Part shown: piece after piece, positions 1-11,789 of the stretch
Numbering within the stretch: the stretch's first letter is position 1
Layout of the letters: every line of letters begins with the position of its first letter
DNA from: Edaphochlamys debaryana
Taxonomy: Eukaryota; Chlorophyta; Chlorophyceae; Chlamydomonadales
Assembly: GCA_016858145.1 (NCBI GenBank)
Contig: JAEHOE010000045.1
Coordinates: 496,001 to 560,000 of the forward strand
Reading direction: 5' to 3'
Length of the DNA: 64,000 bases
The notes under the pieces: model-generated
Told to the model about the DNA's origin: nothing
The model's database searches: none
Seen by the model: the letters and a program-made list of their open reading frames with translations, nothing else
Position numbers and translations under genes: made by a program

Positions 1-256
1 CCTCCCGCAAGCTCCCTCAAGATTACGAAGGGCCAAGGCAAGCGTCATGCAGCGCACGACTGGCTACCGTACTAACTTCCTTCCTTCCTAAACCCCCGCA
101 CACACATCCCTCGAGCCCCGGCATTCGGCTTGCTTACGGTTTCCGCGTTACCTCACACATCCCTCGAGCCCCATTTGCCCGCATCGCACGCTGCTGCTGC
201 ACGCGACAGAGCGGCCCTCCGCTACCCACCAGGGCAGCCACCTCCCTGTCCGCCCC

Positions 257-3200
257 TCAACGCGCGATGGGGTTGGCCTCCAGACAGTACGGCGTTCCCG
301 CGCACAGCCCCTTGACGGCCACGGCCACGGCCGCGCACGCGCCCACGCCCAGCATGGCGCCCAGCTGCACCTTGCGCGGCTTGATGTGCGCGGCGGCCGG
401 CCACAGGTAGCCCACCGAGGCCAGCAGCAGCCCCGCGGACGCGAAGGCGCGCAGGCGGTCCGCCATGTGCGGCGTGTCGAAGGCGATCTGGTTGGACGGC
501 ACCACCCCCGCGGGCAGCGGCATGAGCAGCACCGACACCGCCGTCACGCTCACGCACGCAAACAGCAGCGCCACGCCCGCGGGCAGCTTCCAGCCGGGCG
601 TGCCGGACACGGCGCGGGCGATGCCCACGCAGGCCAGGCCCAGCGTCAGGCCTGGGGGGGGGACGAGGGCATTGCACAGGAGTGAGGTGAGGGATGGACA
701 AGGGCGAGGCTGCTGCTCCGGCAGCATATGGATAACACGCGCCCCAACAGCATTGACGTCGAGGCACTCCAGGGGCTGTGGATTGTGCTCCGCATGCAGG
801 CCTCCGCCCCAACCTTGCACCCCTCCACTTCACACATCACAACTCAGCGCACCGTGCAGCACCAGCGGCGGCAGCAGGGTGGACGTGTCCCCCAGGTGCC
901 GCAGCAGCGCCCCCGCCAGCTCGTACGCCGAGGGCAGGCCGTACAGCAGCAGCATGGCGCCCATCAGCAGCGCAGCGCGCACGACCTCGCGCGGCCGCTC
1001 CGAGGGGGGCAGCAGGTCCAGGCCCAGGTGCCGCATGTCCAGCTGGCAAGGAGGCAGGGGAGCGGCGACACGGCAGCAAGGGTGAGAACCACGGAACAGC
1101 ACGGGCGACACGTAGGATGGCCCAAGCCTTGCTTACAACTTGCAGCGCGTAGCTGTTTGCACGACTGCACACAGTGCGCCGGCGCAGTTGACCGCCCGTG
1201 TACACCGTCCTCACCTTCTCCTCATCGCAGGCCTTGCAGCACTTGCCGTGCCCGTGCAGGTTGGAACCCTTGGCGCAAGTGTGGTGGTGGCCGGTCACGG
1301 AGCCGCCGGGCGACCCGGCGCCCGAGCCCACGGCCGTGCCCGCGCCCGAGCCCCCGTAGCCGTTGCGCCGCTCCAGCTGACCGCCCGGCCGCCCAGCCAC
1401 GGCCGTGGCATGCACGGCACCGTCGGCACCGCCCGCGAAGCCACCGTTGTATGGGTTGTTGCGATGTGGGTCGGCCAGGTCGAGCGAGAGGTTGAGCTTG
1501 CTGCCGGAGGGCGGGCCCCAGCCGTTGGCCTGCGGCACGGCGCCCGCTTCCTGCCCGTTGCCGTGCCCCCGGTGGTGCAGGTGCGGGTCGGCGTGCTGGC
1601 CCGCCTCCGCCTCCACCAGCTCCCCGTCGCCGCCCGAGTCCTTGCGCTGCCCCAGGCCCTCCGCCACGCTGCTGGCGAACGAGTTGAGCCAGCGCCACAG
1701 CACCACGCACGCGACCGCGCCGGCCGCCGCCCAGCCCACGGCGGTGTGCTTGTGCATGGTGTGGTGGTTGACGCTGGCAATGAGGCCCGCCGCACCCACC
1801 CAGGCGCCCACGCCCGCGGTCAGGCCCATGGGCAGCGGCAGCGCGGGCAGCAGCATGCCGGCGCCCGCAGCCGCTGCGAAGGGCGCCAGGAAGGCGGGGG
1901 CCAGGATGAGGAGGTCGGGGATGAGCACGGTCAGGTCCGCCAGGATGGGCGAGGCCACGGTGCCGTCCGCGCGCTCCAACTTCGCGATGAGCATGGAGAT
2001 GCACTGCAGGCTGCGGGGCGGGAAGGATTGGGGGGCACGGAGAGAGGCTTTGCGCAGTGAGGCAAGGAAGTGAGCAGCGGGTCGGCTCAGCGGAGCAGCG
2101 GGTCGGCTGCCAAACACCCCACGCTTGCAGGCGGTCTGGCCGCATTCGCAGAGCAGAACCTGGCGCAGCTCCGGCCCGTCCCCGCGCTTCCGCTGGGCTC
2201 CAGTCTTACACGGCGGCCGAAAGCGTGGCTGCGGTTGCCACGTGCGCGTGCTCGGCCGTCTCCAGCGCATCCGGGATAAGCTCCGCAAACACGATCCAGA
2301 TCATGCAGCCCGCCGCAAAGCCCAGCGCCAGCGGCAGCACGTTGGTGAAGGTCTCCACGAAGATGTAGCTGGGCACGGCCACGATGCCCTGCGGCAGCGC
2401 CGACAGCAGCGTCCAGAACAGCGCGGTCTTGGGCGGCGTGCCGCGGGCCACCATGATGGTGGCCACGGCCATGCCCTCGGGGATGTTGTGCAGGCCGATG
2501 GCGATGGTCACCAGCAGGCCCTGCGCCCAGCCGCGGGGGCCCGAGAACGACACGCCCACGCCCGAGCCCTCACCGAACGCGTGCGCGGCCATGACTGCCA
2601 CGATGAGCATGGCCTTGCGCGCGTCGGCGCCCTGCAGGTCGCTGAAGGACACGTCCTCAAACTGCTCCAGCCAGGCCTGGCTGTACTGCATGGCCAGCAC
2701 GCCCAGGATGATGCCGCCCAGCACGAGCGTGGCCGAGTAGGCCTTGGACTCCTCCAGCAGGTCGAACGAGGCCGCAAGCATGACGCCGCAGCCCACGGCG
2801 TTGGCGATGCCGGACCAGTAGGGGTCCAACTTGCCCGTGAACAGGTACGGCGACGCCCCCACGCCCGACAGCAGCGCCATCACCATAGTCATGGCGAGGA
2901 GCAGCCATAGCGAGACGCCGTGCTCTGCGTGCTCGTCGCTGGCGCCCGTGCCTGCGCCTGTGGCTGTGGCTGTGGCTGTGCCCGTGCCCTTTGAGCCCAG
3001 GTTGGGCTCGCGTGAGGGGTCAGTCTCGGGGCCGGGCTCCACGCGGCCGCTGGCGCTGTTGATACCGGCATGCGCGCGTATCGAGGGAAGCGGCTGGTCT
3101 GTGACGCCGCTGCCATCGGGAGCGCGGGCTAGGTGCTCGCCGCGCTTGACCGAGGCCTCACGGAGGCCAGCTTGTAACTTGGGGGCTTCGACCTCGGCCT

Positions 3201-3603
3201 GGGGGGCGAGCGGGTGGGCGGTCTCAGGACACCAGCCTGGCGCCGTGGGGTCACGGTTTCGAGCTTGTCGAGCTTGTGTCTTCAGCACAGAATGAGGGGA
3301 GTGCTGCAGACATAGGGTAGGCAAGCCACAAGGCGCGGATGGCGCTGCGCCGGGGCATTTCTCATGGTTCCGGCACATAACTCGCTTGATGCGTCCCTGA
3401 AGCTGCCTGAAGACTGCCAGCACCGCCCATGCTTGCTCGAGCGCTAACGAGGAGCCAGCTGCGCTGCCCGCTTGCCGGTGTCGGGTCACAACAGCCACTT
3501 CAGCCCGCGAGTCTGGTACAGGCTTGCTCCTCACCTGTGTGCTCAGCGCTACGGCTCCAATCAGGAGAAGCAGAAGCAGCGATATGCTGCGTCCATGGGA
3601 CAT
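257..3603 (-). CDS. ZIP-family metal transporter with long extra membrane C-terminus
   Basis: Four exons join in phase: 3603..2210, 2010..1215, 1042..844 and 651..257, giving 927 residues. The start at 3603 opens a classic signal peptide (MSHGRSISLLLLLLIGAVAL). A Ser/Pro/Gly linker of about 200 residues precedes the ZIP core of hydrophobic helices. The two metal-site helices carry HAFGEGSGVGVSF (about residue 340) and HNIPEGMAVA (about 370), and the last core helix ends IVFAELIPDALE. ZIP proteins move Zn, Fe or Mn into the cytosol, and most end near this point. Here the frame runs on for about 460 residues: more hydrophobic segments, a His-rich loop (HADPHLHHRGHG) and a His/Cys-rich loop (GHHHTC...HGHGKCCKAC) that could bind metal. 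The intron 1 donor GTAAGA and the phase agreement argue for one gene. Substrate and membrane are unknown. Confidence 0.82.
2072..2108. repeat. 21-bp imperfect tandem duplication in ZIP intron 1
   Basis: The 16-base string GAGCAGCGGGTCGGCT occurs at 2072 and again at 2093. Both copies lie inside the first intron of the ZIP gene. No function is suggested. Confidence 0.6.
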
Positions 3604-5423
3604 CCTGGGGTGCAGCCGAACTCCGACTGGCCCAGGCGGTCGAGACTGAGTTTCTGGCCGGCCCTTAGGCCATGCCCACTAGAGCGCGGCAAGCATAGGC
3701 CTGGCTGCTGCAAGCGAGCGACTCTGAGCTCGATGCGCGTGCCGCACTTGCGCTCCTTGCGTTGTCGCTTTCGGCGATTACGCTAGCTGTGACGTTGAGC
3801 AGCAGTCGTCACTTGTACCGCCGTCGGGCGTGGTTTGGGGGGCTACTTTGGCAGGCGAGCAGCAGCTGCGCGGTCACGGGACTGGCGCGACGGGTAGTGC
3901 GACAGGCTCTGGCTCGCAGACGTAGGGCAAGCAGTAGTAAGTGTGTGGGCTGTGAGCATGAGTGGCCGCGCCAGGAGCATCTTGGGAGCGAACCTGCGAT
4001 CCGGCCTTCGCCCCTCGACGGGCCTGGCGTGTGTCGGTACCCGGCTTGCCCGCCAAACCCCCGAGCCCCCAGGAGGCTCCCTCCTGCGAGCCCCGACCCC
4101 CCCACCCCCAACTCGTACCCTTAATATGCTTTCGCCTCTGCTCCCCAGCCCGTTCTGCTTTCCGCTTCAGGTTCTGCGGCTCCTTCTGCCCCGCGGGCTG
4201 CTCCCACTTGCCAGTTGCCACTTCCGCTTCCGCCAGTTCCGCGGGGTGTAGACCTTACACGGTCCAGCCAATGGCACAGGGTTTGGCGGTGTTGGCGTCG
4301 GCCGCGGGTTGGAAGTTGTTACCGCTGGCGCCTGGCGGAGACCCGGGCTGGACCGGGCTGCTGTGCAACTAGTGCAAGGCGGCGCGGCTATTGGTGCGAG
4401 AGATTGCGCATGGACCGCTTGGGCCCAGTACCCCCGCAACTTGGGGGGTCCCATAGGACATGTTATACTGCTAGCAGTGGCCGGCTCAGCTCTTCACCTT
4501 CAACGACAGCATCAGCATGCCGGTAGGTGACACTCTAGCACAGCCGTGCAGCCGCATCCCCGCTCAACATCACCCGGCTAGCTGCACATTGCATTGACCC
4601 GCGCGTACCCGGGCCTCCGGCCCTCGGTGACGACCATTATGGGCCCCTCCCCGCTACGTGTAGTGCTAGATAGCCTTGCTGCTAGTGCATTGCATGGAGG
4701 CTATGCCCTCCGACCCACCGCAACTGACTGTTCACGTTTCAGGCAGCGTTGACATTATACCGGCCAGCCTAACACGAGACACCCCTCCACCACGCCCCTT
4801 TGCCCCCGAGCAACGCCAGAGACCTAACCCCAGCGCAAACTAGCTCAGATCCAGGCCCCCAACCGCCGAGGGCTACCAAGGGCCCATCGCAGCCGCCTTG
4901 TCCGCCCACTCCTTTACCTTCGCCTCCACCGCTGCCTCCATCGGCTGCTCTGCCTGGTACGCCTCCTCCTCCTCTTCCTCCTCCTTCTAAGGGAAGCTTA
5001 GCAGGGCGCGCACCGCTATAGGGCTGGGCAAACGCAAACGGTACGGCAGCTCCTCGAGGCCGCCATGGCGCCTCGGGGCTTCCCGCCTCCCGGCCCACCG
5101 ACCTGCCGGGGCTGGCGCCGCAAGCGCGTGGTCGGTTCTGATGGCCCCTGCGGCCACCCGCACCTCGATACGGCTTTGCCCACGCATACAACCACCGACC
5201 CCATCCCGTCAAGATCGAGCAAACTCCATTGTCGTGCCCCATGCTGCGGCTGGAAGTCGAGCCGACGTCGAGCCGAAGTCGAGCCGACGGTCATGCCGCC
5301 GCCGGTGGGCCCGGCCCGGCCCATGTGTGCAACCGCCAAGAGTGTCTGAGCCCAGCTCGCGCGAGCCCAGCCCCTGTCGCACCCTATGCATGCCACGGCC
5401 GGCAGCCGGGCTTCCCCAGGGCT
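3604..5423. other. Gene-poor interval between ZIP and J-domain genes
   Basis: This holds the 5' flank of the ZIP gene and the 3' flank of the J-domain gene. All open frames here are short, compositionally biased and unlike any family I know. Part of it (4800-5000) is proline/serine-rich low-complexity sequence. The only structure noticed is a small tandem repeat at 5255-5287. Confidence 0.4.
5255..5287. repeat. Three 11-bp tandem copies
   Basis: Three adjacent copies of (A/C)GTCGAGCCGA differ only at the first base. They lie 3' of the J-domain gene. Confidence 0.75.
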
Positions 5424-7085
5424 TCAGCCCCCGCTGCGCTTGAGCAGTGCGCTGTAGGCCGCTGCCACCCTGATGAATGCGTCCGCCGCCCCCGCCTCGC
5501 CGCACTTGTCCGGGTGCAGCGAGGCGGCCACGCGGCGGTAGGCGCGCCGCACCTCGGCAGCCGTGCAGCCCACAGTCAGCTGCGGGGGATGAGGGGACGG
5601 GGGACGGGGGTGCTGTGTGCCACCACTTGGGGGATTAAAGAAGGACTGGGAGGGCAGGTAGGCAGGTAGGTGCCCTGTCAGCGTCTCTGTCGGCCTTATT
5701 TCCTGAAGCGTCCATCGCCAGCAAGCCGGTGTCCTTCGCAGCTTCCTGGCGCACCCCACCCCGCCCCACCCCACCTGCAGCACTTCGAAGTCCGTCTTGG
5801 CCTCCAGCACTCGCTTCACGTCCTCGGGCCCAGCCAGCCGCACCGCAGCAGGCGCCCGCTCCCCAACAGCCCCCTCCTCGCCCGCCCCCGTCCCCGCCGC
5901 TGCCCCCAGCGACGCGGCCAGCGCCGCCAGACCCCGCGACAGCTGGGCCTTGCGCTTCTCAGCCTCCACCTGCCGGACAGCCTGGGGCAGCGATCGGTGA
6001 CCCGGTTGGAGACAGGGTTGTTAGGTGTGACCTCCTCAGCTGCGACACGAAGACCCAGCACTCCTGCGGTGCCATGTTGCATCTGGCATGCGTCCCCGGG
6101 CCCCACGCACCGCAGCTTCTGCCTCCGCCAGCTGCCGGGCCGCATCCGCGACCTGAAACGCAACCAGCAAGCAGCGTTCAAGTAAAAGGGCTCGTTGTGA
6201 AAGGGCCAACTGCCAAGCTCAGGCAGTCAACGCCCTCAATCGGCTGTCCGCAAGATGCTACTCTTTAGCCCTCCCGTGGTCGCTCAGCTTCTCATGTTTC
6301 CAGGGCATGCTTACCTTGGCGGCCCGCACCGCCGCCTCCTTGGCCGCAAGCTTCTGCCGCAGGCGCTGCACCTCCTCCTCCGCCTTGCGCAGCTTCTCGG
6401 CCGGGTCCACAGCCTTGGCAGCGCCCACCTTGGGGCCAGGCTTGGGGCCCGTTCCTGCCGCCCCGCCAGCGCCGCCCGCTGCCGCTGCGGCCGCTGGTGC
6501 CCCTGTCCCGGTCCCCGTCCCTGGCGCTGCCCCTGGCCCCACCCCTGTAACGCCCTTGGGTCCTCCTGGGGCATGTGTGTTTGGATGTGAAGCTGTTGCG
6601 GGGTGCCTTCCCTTCGCTGGGGCTGGGGCTGCTGTCGAGGGCCCGGCGGCTCCTGGGCCTGGGGCTGCGGCCGCAGGCTGTGGCCCCGCCGCCGCTGCTC
6701 CCTCCTGCCGTTGGCGCTTCAGGGGCCGCTGCTGGGCATCGGCTACGGGTGCCTGCGCCGACGGCCCCGGACCTGCAGCGGTGCTACTGCCAGCGCCAGC
6801 GGGGGCCGGCACTGGGCGGTGCCCCGCTGCGGGATAGGCGTGTGGGCGGGGAGCGCGGGGGTGCGGCATGCCCCGACCTCCAGATGTATTGGGGCCACCT
6901 GGCCGCTGCGGTGCTCCACCGCCCCCAGCCCCAGCTCCTGGAGGAAGCTGAGGCTGCGCTGGTACCGCACCCTCGCGGCGCCACACGAGGCCGCCCATTG
7001 GTCGCGAGTCGCTGCACCGAACCAAGACCCTAGCCTCAAAGTACACCAACTCTTGCCTATCAGGTATATACGGGACAGTTTTCAA
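5424..7085 (-). CDS. J-domain (DnaJ-like) protein with C-terminal J domain
   Basis: Four exons join with every junction in phase 0: 7085..6315, 6152..6111, 5981..5775 and 5579..5424 (391 residues). The first 220 or so residues are Ala/Gly/Pro-rich low complexity with a basic patch (PLKRQRQ) that could be a nuclear signal. A charged helical, probably coiled-coil stretch (AEKLRKAEEEVQRLRQKL) follows. The J domain occupies the C-terminal 65 residues: KTDFEVLQL, an RRAYRRVAASLHPDK helix-loop with the diagnostic HPD, then FIRVAAAYSALL. J domains stimulate Hsp70 ATPase, so this is an Hsp70 co-chaperone adaptor whose client part is unrecognised. There is no Gly/Phe or Cys-rich DnaJ module. Start 7085 is the first ATG of the open frame; a start further inside the low-complexity region cannot be excluded. 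It diverges from the EF-hand/SAM gene, with 281 bp between starts. Confidence 0.8.
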
Positions 7086-7366
7086 GAGTGCGCTCTGCTG
7101 AATTCATCGCTGAGGCTTTCGGGTTCGGGTCGCATTGCAAGCGTTCTCATCCTTCTTGCTGTAACCCGCCCCCAGCCTTGCACGCAACCCTGCACACACG
7201 TCATACGGCTAAACACACATCACCACGCCAGTCTGCACGAGTTTACACAACTAATGGGGGCTGTTTCGGTTCCCCACGGACGGGCTGCGCTTGCTCGTGA
7301 CTCTGGCCCCTCTTTAACGCGCTGAGAACGGCGAGAACTGGCCAGCCCGAGTCCCTGCAACCAGGG
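7086..7366. promoter_or_regulatory. Putative bidirectional promoter region
   Basis: Only 281 bp separate the start codons of the J-domain gene (-) and the EF-hand/SAM gene (+), so both 5' ends and core promoters must lie here. No TATA box or named element stands out. Confidence 0.4.
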
Positions 7367-10300
7367 ATGGCGTGTCTCCCATGCTGGGGTGGCGTGCTCG
7401 CCCGTTGGTGCGTCCTTCTTGGCGTGGCTATTCTGCTTACACCAGCCGAGCTTACAGCCGCGCCGGGGGGCCGCAGCGAGGGGCTAAGCGAGTTCTTTAC
7501 CGAGTTAGACGCCAACCAGGACGGTGCTATCGACGTTGCCGAAGCCACGACCTTCATCGGGTCTGGCATCGGTGGCTCTGAGTTCGACAGCGCGGCAGAG
7601 CTGAAACATGTGGGGAGGCGGAGGCTGGGAGGGGTATGGCAGGCAGAGGAGGAGGCGGAGGGGGGGGGGGGAAAGGTTGAAAGCAAGGTCCTTGATAGCA
7701 AGGGGAAGGGAGGTCGGAGGGCACCCTTTCGCTCTTGCCTTTCTTCTGCGCCCGTCGCACGCCACTCACGCTCGACACACCCCTGTCCCCTTCGCCACGC
7801 GCAGGCCGCCGAGTCGTTTCTTGAGGCCCTGGACGGCACTGACGGGGACGTGACTGTGTCGGTGGACGAGCTGGACCTGCACCTGCATGGAGTCCTCAGG
7901 GGCGTGCGCGTGCACGACTGGTGGGACGGGAGCAGGGCATTGGCGGGACGGGGGGAGGCACGGGCACTTCCCGGCCCCGCAGCGAGGTCTTGAGGGGCTG
8001 CAAGGAGTGGCTGCACCGATGCCTGGCTTTGCTGGGCTCACTTACGCCCACACCCGTGAGTCACGCGGCGCCCTTCCCGCCTGCCCCCTGCCCGCAGGCT
8101 GCGCCACGGCCTGGGCCTGCCGCAGTACGCCGAGGCCTTCCGCAGCCACTCCATCACGCCCCTGGACTTCCCGGTGCTGGTGCAGGGCAACGGCAGGGTG
8201 CTGGAGGCGGAGCTGGGGGTGCGTGGGGCGGGGGGGGCCCTCACGGAGCGAGGTGTGCGACGGCCGGCTATGAAGTGGGGCCGTAGTGGCCGAGAGGTTG
8301 TATCGGAGCAGTCTTCTGTACCCTCCGGCATCATTGCCTCAATTCGCCGCCCGCTTGTCCGCAGATCACCAGCTACCTGCACCGGCAGAAGCTCGTGCGG
8401 GCCATCCGGCGTCAGATCCTGGGGCTGGGCACACCGCCCTCGGAGCCGCTGGTGAGGAAGCGCTGGGGTTGGGACTTGGGAGTCCTGCCGAAGTTGCTGG
8501 CATCGGGACAGGACCGGGAAGGGCGGGACAACGTCCTTGGCGTGCGGCCTGCCTCGCTCGTGACGAACAGCCAGGGAAGGGGGGGTCAACGCCCTTGGTG
8601 TCCAATCTGTCTCCGCTCTCTCCAGATCTCACCCATTCCTCGTCGGCCCGCCCCACCCCGCAGCACCTGACCTGCGCCTCTCCGCCCAGCAGCGGGGGCC
8701 GCGTTGCGGTGCGCTGGCAGGTGCCCGCGGACCCGGGGCGCCCCCCGCTGCACCGCTACGTGCTGGAGCGGGCCACACCGGACGGCCAGTGGAGGTGAGC
8801 GCGGGCGAGGGTGATACTCGTTAGCCCCCTCGGGCGCTGCCGTAGTGTCCAGGCTAGGGGTAGGGGAGGGAGAAGCGTCAGGCGGGCCTCACGCCATGCA
8901 CCCCGCACTCTGCTTCACCCTCGCAGGGTGGTGGCGGAGGTGGACGACCCCGAGCCGCCCCAGCTGCTGGTGGACGACGGAGCGGCGGCGGGGGCCTCCG
9001 CCATGGCCGCAGCCAACGGCCTGGTGGGGGGCGCCGCGGGGGCGCCCGGCTGCACCGCCGGCAGGGCCGTGTACCGGGTGGCGGCCTGGAACCTGTACGG
9101 CAGGAGCCCGTACGGCACGACGGCGTGTGATGTGCTCGTCCCGCTGGACATGCCGGGCGGGGTTTTAGAGGGCGCCGCGGAGCTGCTGCAACCCGGGTAC
9201 CCCCTGATCGGGGCCCGTGCGGACGCCGGTGCTGCGGTGGGCGTGGCGGGTGCCCGGGGCAACCTCACGACGGCCCTCACGGCTGCGTCAGGTCCAGGAG
9301 CGGCCGCCTTGGGCCCTCCGCCGCCGCCCTCTCCGCTTGTGTCCGAGGACCGCGGCGACGCGGGGTCTCTGGAGCTGATCGAGGAGGCCCTGCGCGCCTC
9401 GGAGCGGCAGCAGGCGGCGCAGGCGCGGGACGAGCTGCTGCTGATACTGCTGCAGCAGCAGGCGGCGGCCAGGGCCGGCAGCGGGTCCGGCGTAGGGGCG
9501 GATGGCTCACGCGGCGGCTCGGTGCAGGCGGAGCAGGGACAGGGGCGGGCGCCCGCGCCCGCGTCTCGCGGCTGGGGCCAGTGGCAGGGGCTGGTCCTGC
9601 TGGTCCTGCCCTGGCTGCTGAGGCTGCTGCCGCTTCCCGTGCTGCAAGCCGCCGCCGAGGCTGCCCAGCGGATGGTGCGGCGGGCGTTTGAGGCCGCCGG
9701 GCAGCCGCCGCCGCAGTGGCTGCTGGACCGGTCGCCGGAGCCCGTTGCGCCGCCCTCGCCCCTGAGGCCAGGCGCGGGGCTGGGCGGCAACGGGGGCGGC
9801 GTTGGGCTCCCGGCCATGGGCCCAGGCGTAGCAGCGGGGACCGGGGCAGTGCCGCAGCTGCCTCCGTACCCTTCTCCGTACGGCGCTGGTGCGCTGGTAA
9901 CGCAGCTGGGGGCCGGCGTGGGTTCCGCTACATTCTTGCAAGAGGGGGGTGCGGCCAGCCCGTATGGCAGCCCCTTTGCGGCTTCGTCCGCTGGGGCTGT
10001 GGCTGCGCCACTCGGCAACGGCGAGGGCTCACGGCGGGGCGTCCGCGTGGGCAGCGGGCCGCCAGGGCTGCCGGCCCCTGTCTCGGCGGGCGCCTTCGGG
10101 GCGCTGGCGGGCATGGGGATGGCGATGGGTGCCGCCGGAAGTGGCATGCACGCCAGCGCCTCCGCCAGCCCGCTCCGCACCTCGGGCCCGGGAGCCCCCG
10201 GCTTGCTGCCGTCCAGCCCCCCCATGGCGGTGCCCGGGGCAGCGGGCAGCTCGGGGGCCTACCACCGCAGCAGCTCTGAGAGCGACGTGGCCATGCGCCC

Positions 10301-11377
10301 GGGCTCCCTGCCCCACCACTCGGCCACGGGGGCGGTGACCCCCAGCCACGCGGCCGCCCACGCGCACGCCCACTCCCAGCAACGCCTCTCCCACCACCAC
10401 CACGGCTCCGCGCCAACCTCGTCAGTGCTGCTCTCAGCGATGGGCCGACGCGGCAGCGGCAACGGCAGCGGCAGCGGCGTGTTGACCGGGCCGCACAGCG
10501 GGGAGCCCGTGGGCAGCCCCATGCGCGGCTCAGCGCCGCAGGGCTCAGTCACACACGCGCACCACCACGCGATGCACCACGCCCACACGGCCAGCGCAGA
10601 CGGGCTGTGGGCCATGGCTTCGGGCCACGCGGGCCACCCGGCCGGCGCCATGCCGCACGCGGGGGCTCAGGCGGACGCAGCGGTGGCGGCGGAGCTGGCG
10701 GCGGCGGCTCGCCACGTGGGCCGTACGGCAGACAAGATGTGCTCCGTGCCCGGGTGCTGCAAGAAGCTGGACCTGCGGCACTACCGGGACTACGCACGCC
10801 GGCACTACTGCGGGCGATGCCAGACCACAGTATGCGGCGCGCATACTGCTTACTCGTGAGTCCTTCCTGCTTGGCGTGTCCAGGCTTCGACACTGACTGT
10901 TGGCGTGGCACTGGCATGCCCCTGCTTCCTTGCCTGGCTGCTTGTTAGGTGCCGCTTGACGCTGCCGCTCTTGCTGCCCGCAGGCCGCACGGCGCGACGG
11001 GGTCGTGCGGACACGAGTCCCGCTGCGTCTGCGTGCTGTGCTTCCAGGCCTTCAACCCCTCCTACCAGGCCTTCCTGAGGTCGCGCAACACGCTGCCACA
11101 GCCTGCACCGACCCCTTCGCCGGCGCAGACAGCGCTTGCAGGCTCCAGCACAGCGGCGGCAGGCGTTGCCGGGTCCCCTGCTGGGCCGTCGGCAGCCAGC
11201 CCTGGCGGGGCGGCGGTTACCGGCCAGGGGGGGGCGGGCGCGAGCCCGAGCGCAAGCAAGTTCCTGTGGGCGCGGGCGGCCACCAAGCTCAAAGCGGTGA
11301 CACGGCTGCGCAAGGGCGGCGAGGAATGGCATGGCGGACACGCCGGGCAGGCGCCAATGGAGCCCGTCGCCGAGTAA
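7367..11377 (+). CDS. EF-hand / SAM / FN3 / TM / FYVE-like zinc-finger protein
   Basis: Seven exons join in phase: 7367..7609, 7805..7920, 8098..8218, 8365..8451, 8664..8794, 8927..10855 and 10984..11377 (1006 residues). In order: signal peptide or anchor (WCVLLGVAILLTPAEL); a canonical EF-hand loop DANQDGAIDVAE (residues 48-59) with a degenerate second one (DGTDGDVTVSVDE); a SAM domain (DWLRHGLGLPQYAEAF to LHRQKLVRAI, about 118-180); an FN3-like beta domain (RVAVRWQV, LHRYVLERAT, VYRVAAWNLYG, about 195-300); a long low-complexity region with a hydrophobic segment at about 450-475 (LVLLVLPWLLRLLPLPVL); and a Cys/His cluster at about 834-895 containing RRHYCGRCQTTVCGAH and CVCVLCF, like a FYVE finger. 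This suggests a Ca2+-responsive membrane scaffold. The parts are recognisable; the combination is not one I can name. The acceptor at 8664 is fixed by phase, because nearer AGs break the FN3 frame. Confidence 0.82.
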
Positions 11378-11789
11378 GCCCCTGTGTCGTGTCAGGGCAC
11401 GGGTTTCGAAGAACAGATGAGGTGTTGGGACGCCCGGAATAGCCGTTTGAGCTGGGCGCGCAAGTGCCATCATGGAGGGGCTGTCCTGTCCGCGGGGTGG
11501 CGTGCCGGGGCAGGGGATTCTGTACTCGCAGGGGCCATGCAGAGTAGTCAGCCCCCTGCCTGGGGGAGGGGAGGGTTCGTGGCGGCGGCGCGTGTGTGCG
11601 TGTGTGGTGACCGCGGTGCTTGGGAGAAGTCGCGTGCGTGCATTGACGCCAGCCAGTTTCCTCGTGACAGACTCTTCTCATAACGAGCGCATTCTTTGCA
11701 TGTTTGCTCGTAGCTCTCCTGTGGCAGAGAGCGTAGAATTCCACCAGACTCGGGACCTAGTGCAGGATGCTCTAGAGACGTGCATATAG

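Noticed and set aside
222..833. 203-codon minus-strand frame overlapping the last ZIP exon
   Set aside because: Out-of-frame shadow of the exon 257-651, which joins in phase to the upstream ZIP exons.
8915..10225. 436-codon minus-strand frame opposite the EF-hand/SAM gene
   Set aside because: Ser/Pro/Ala antisense shadow of a G/C-third-position coding exon.
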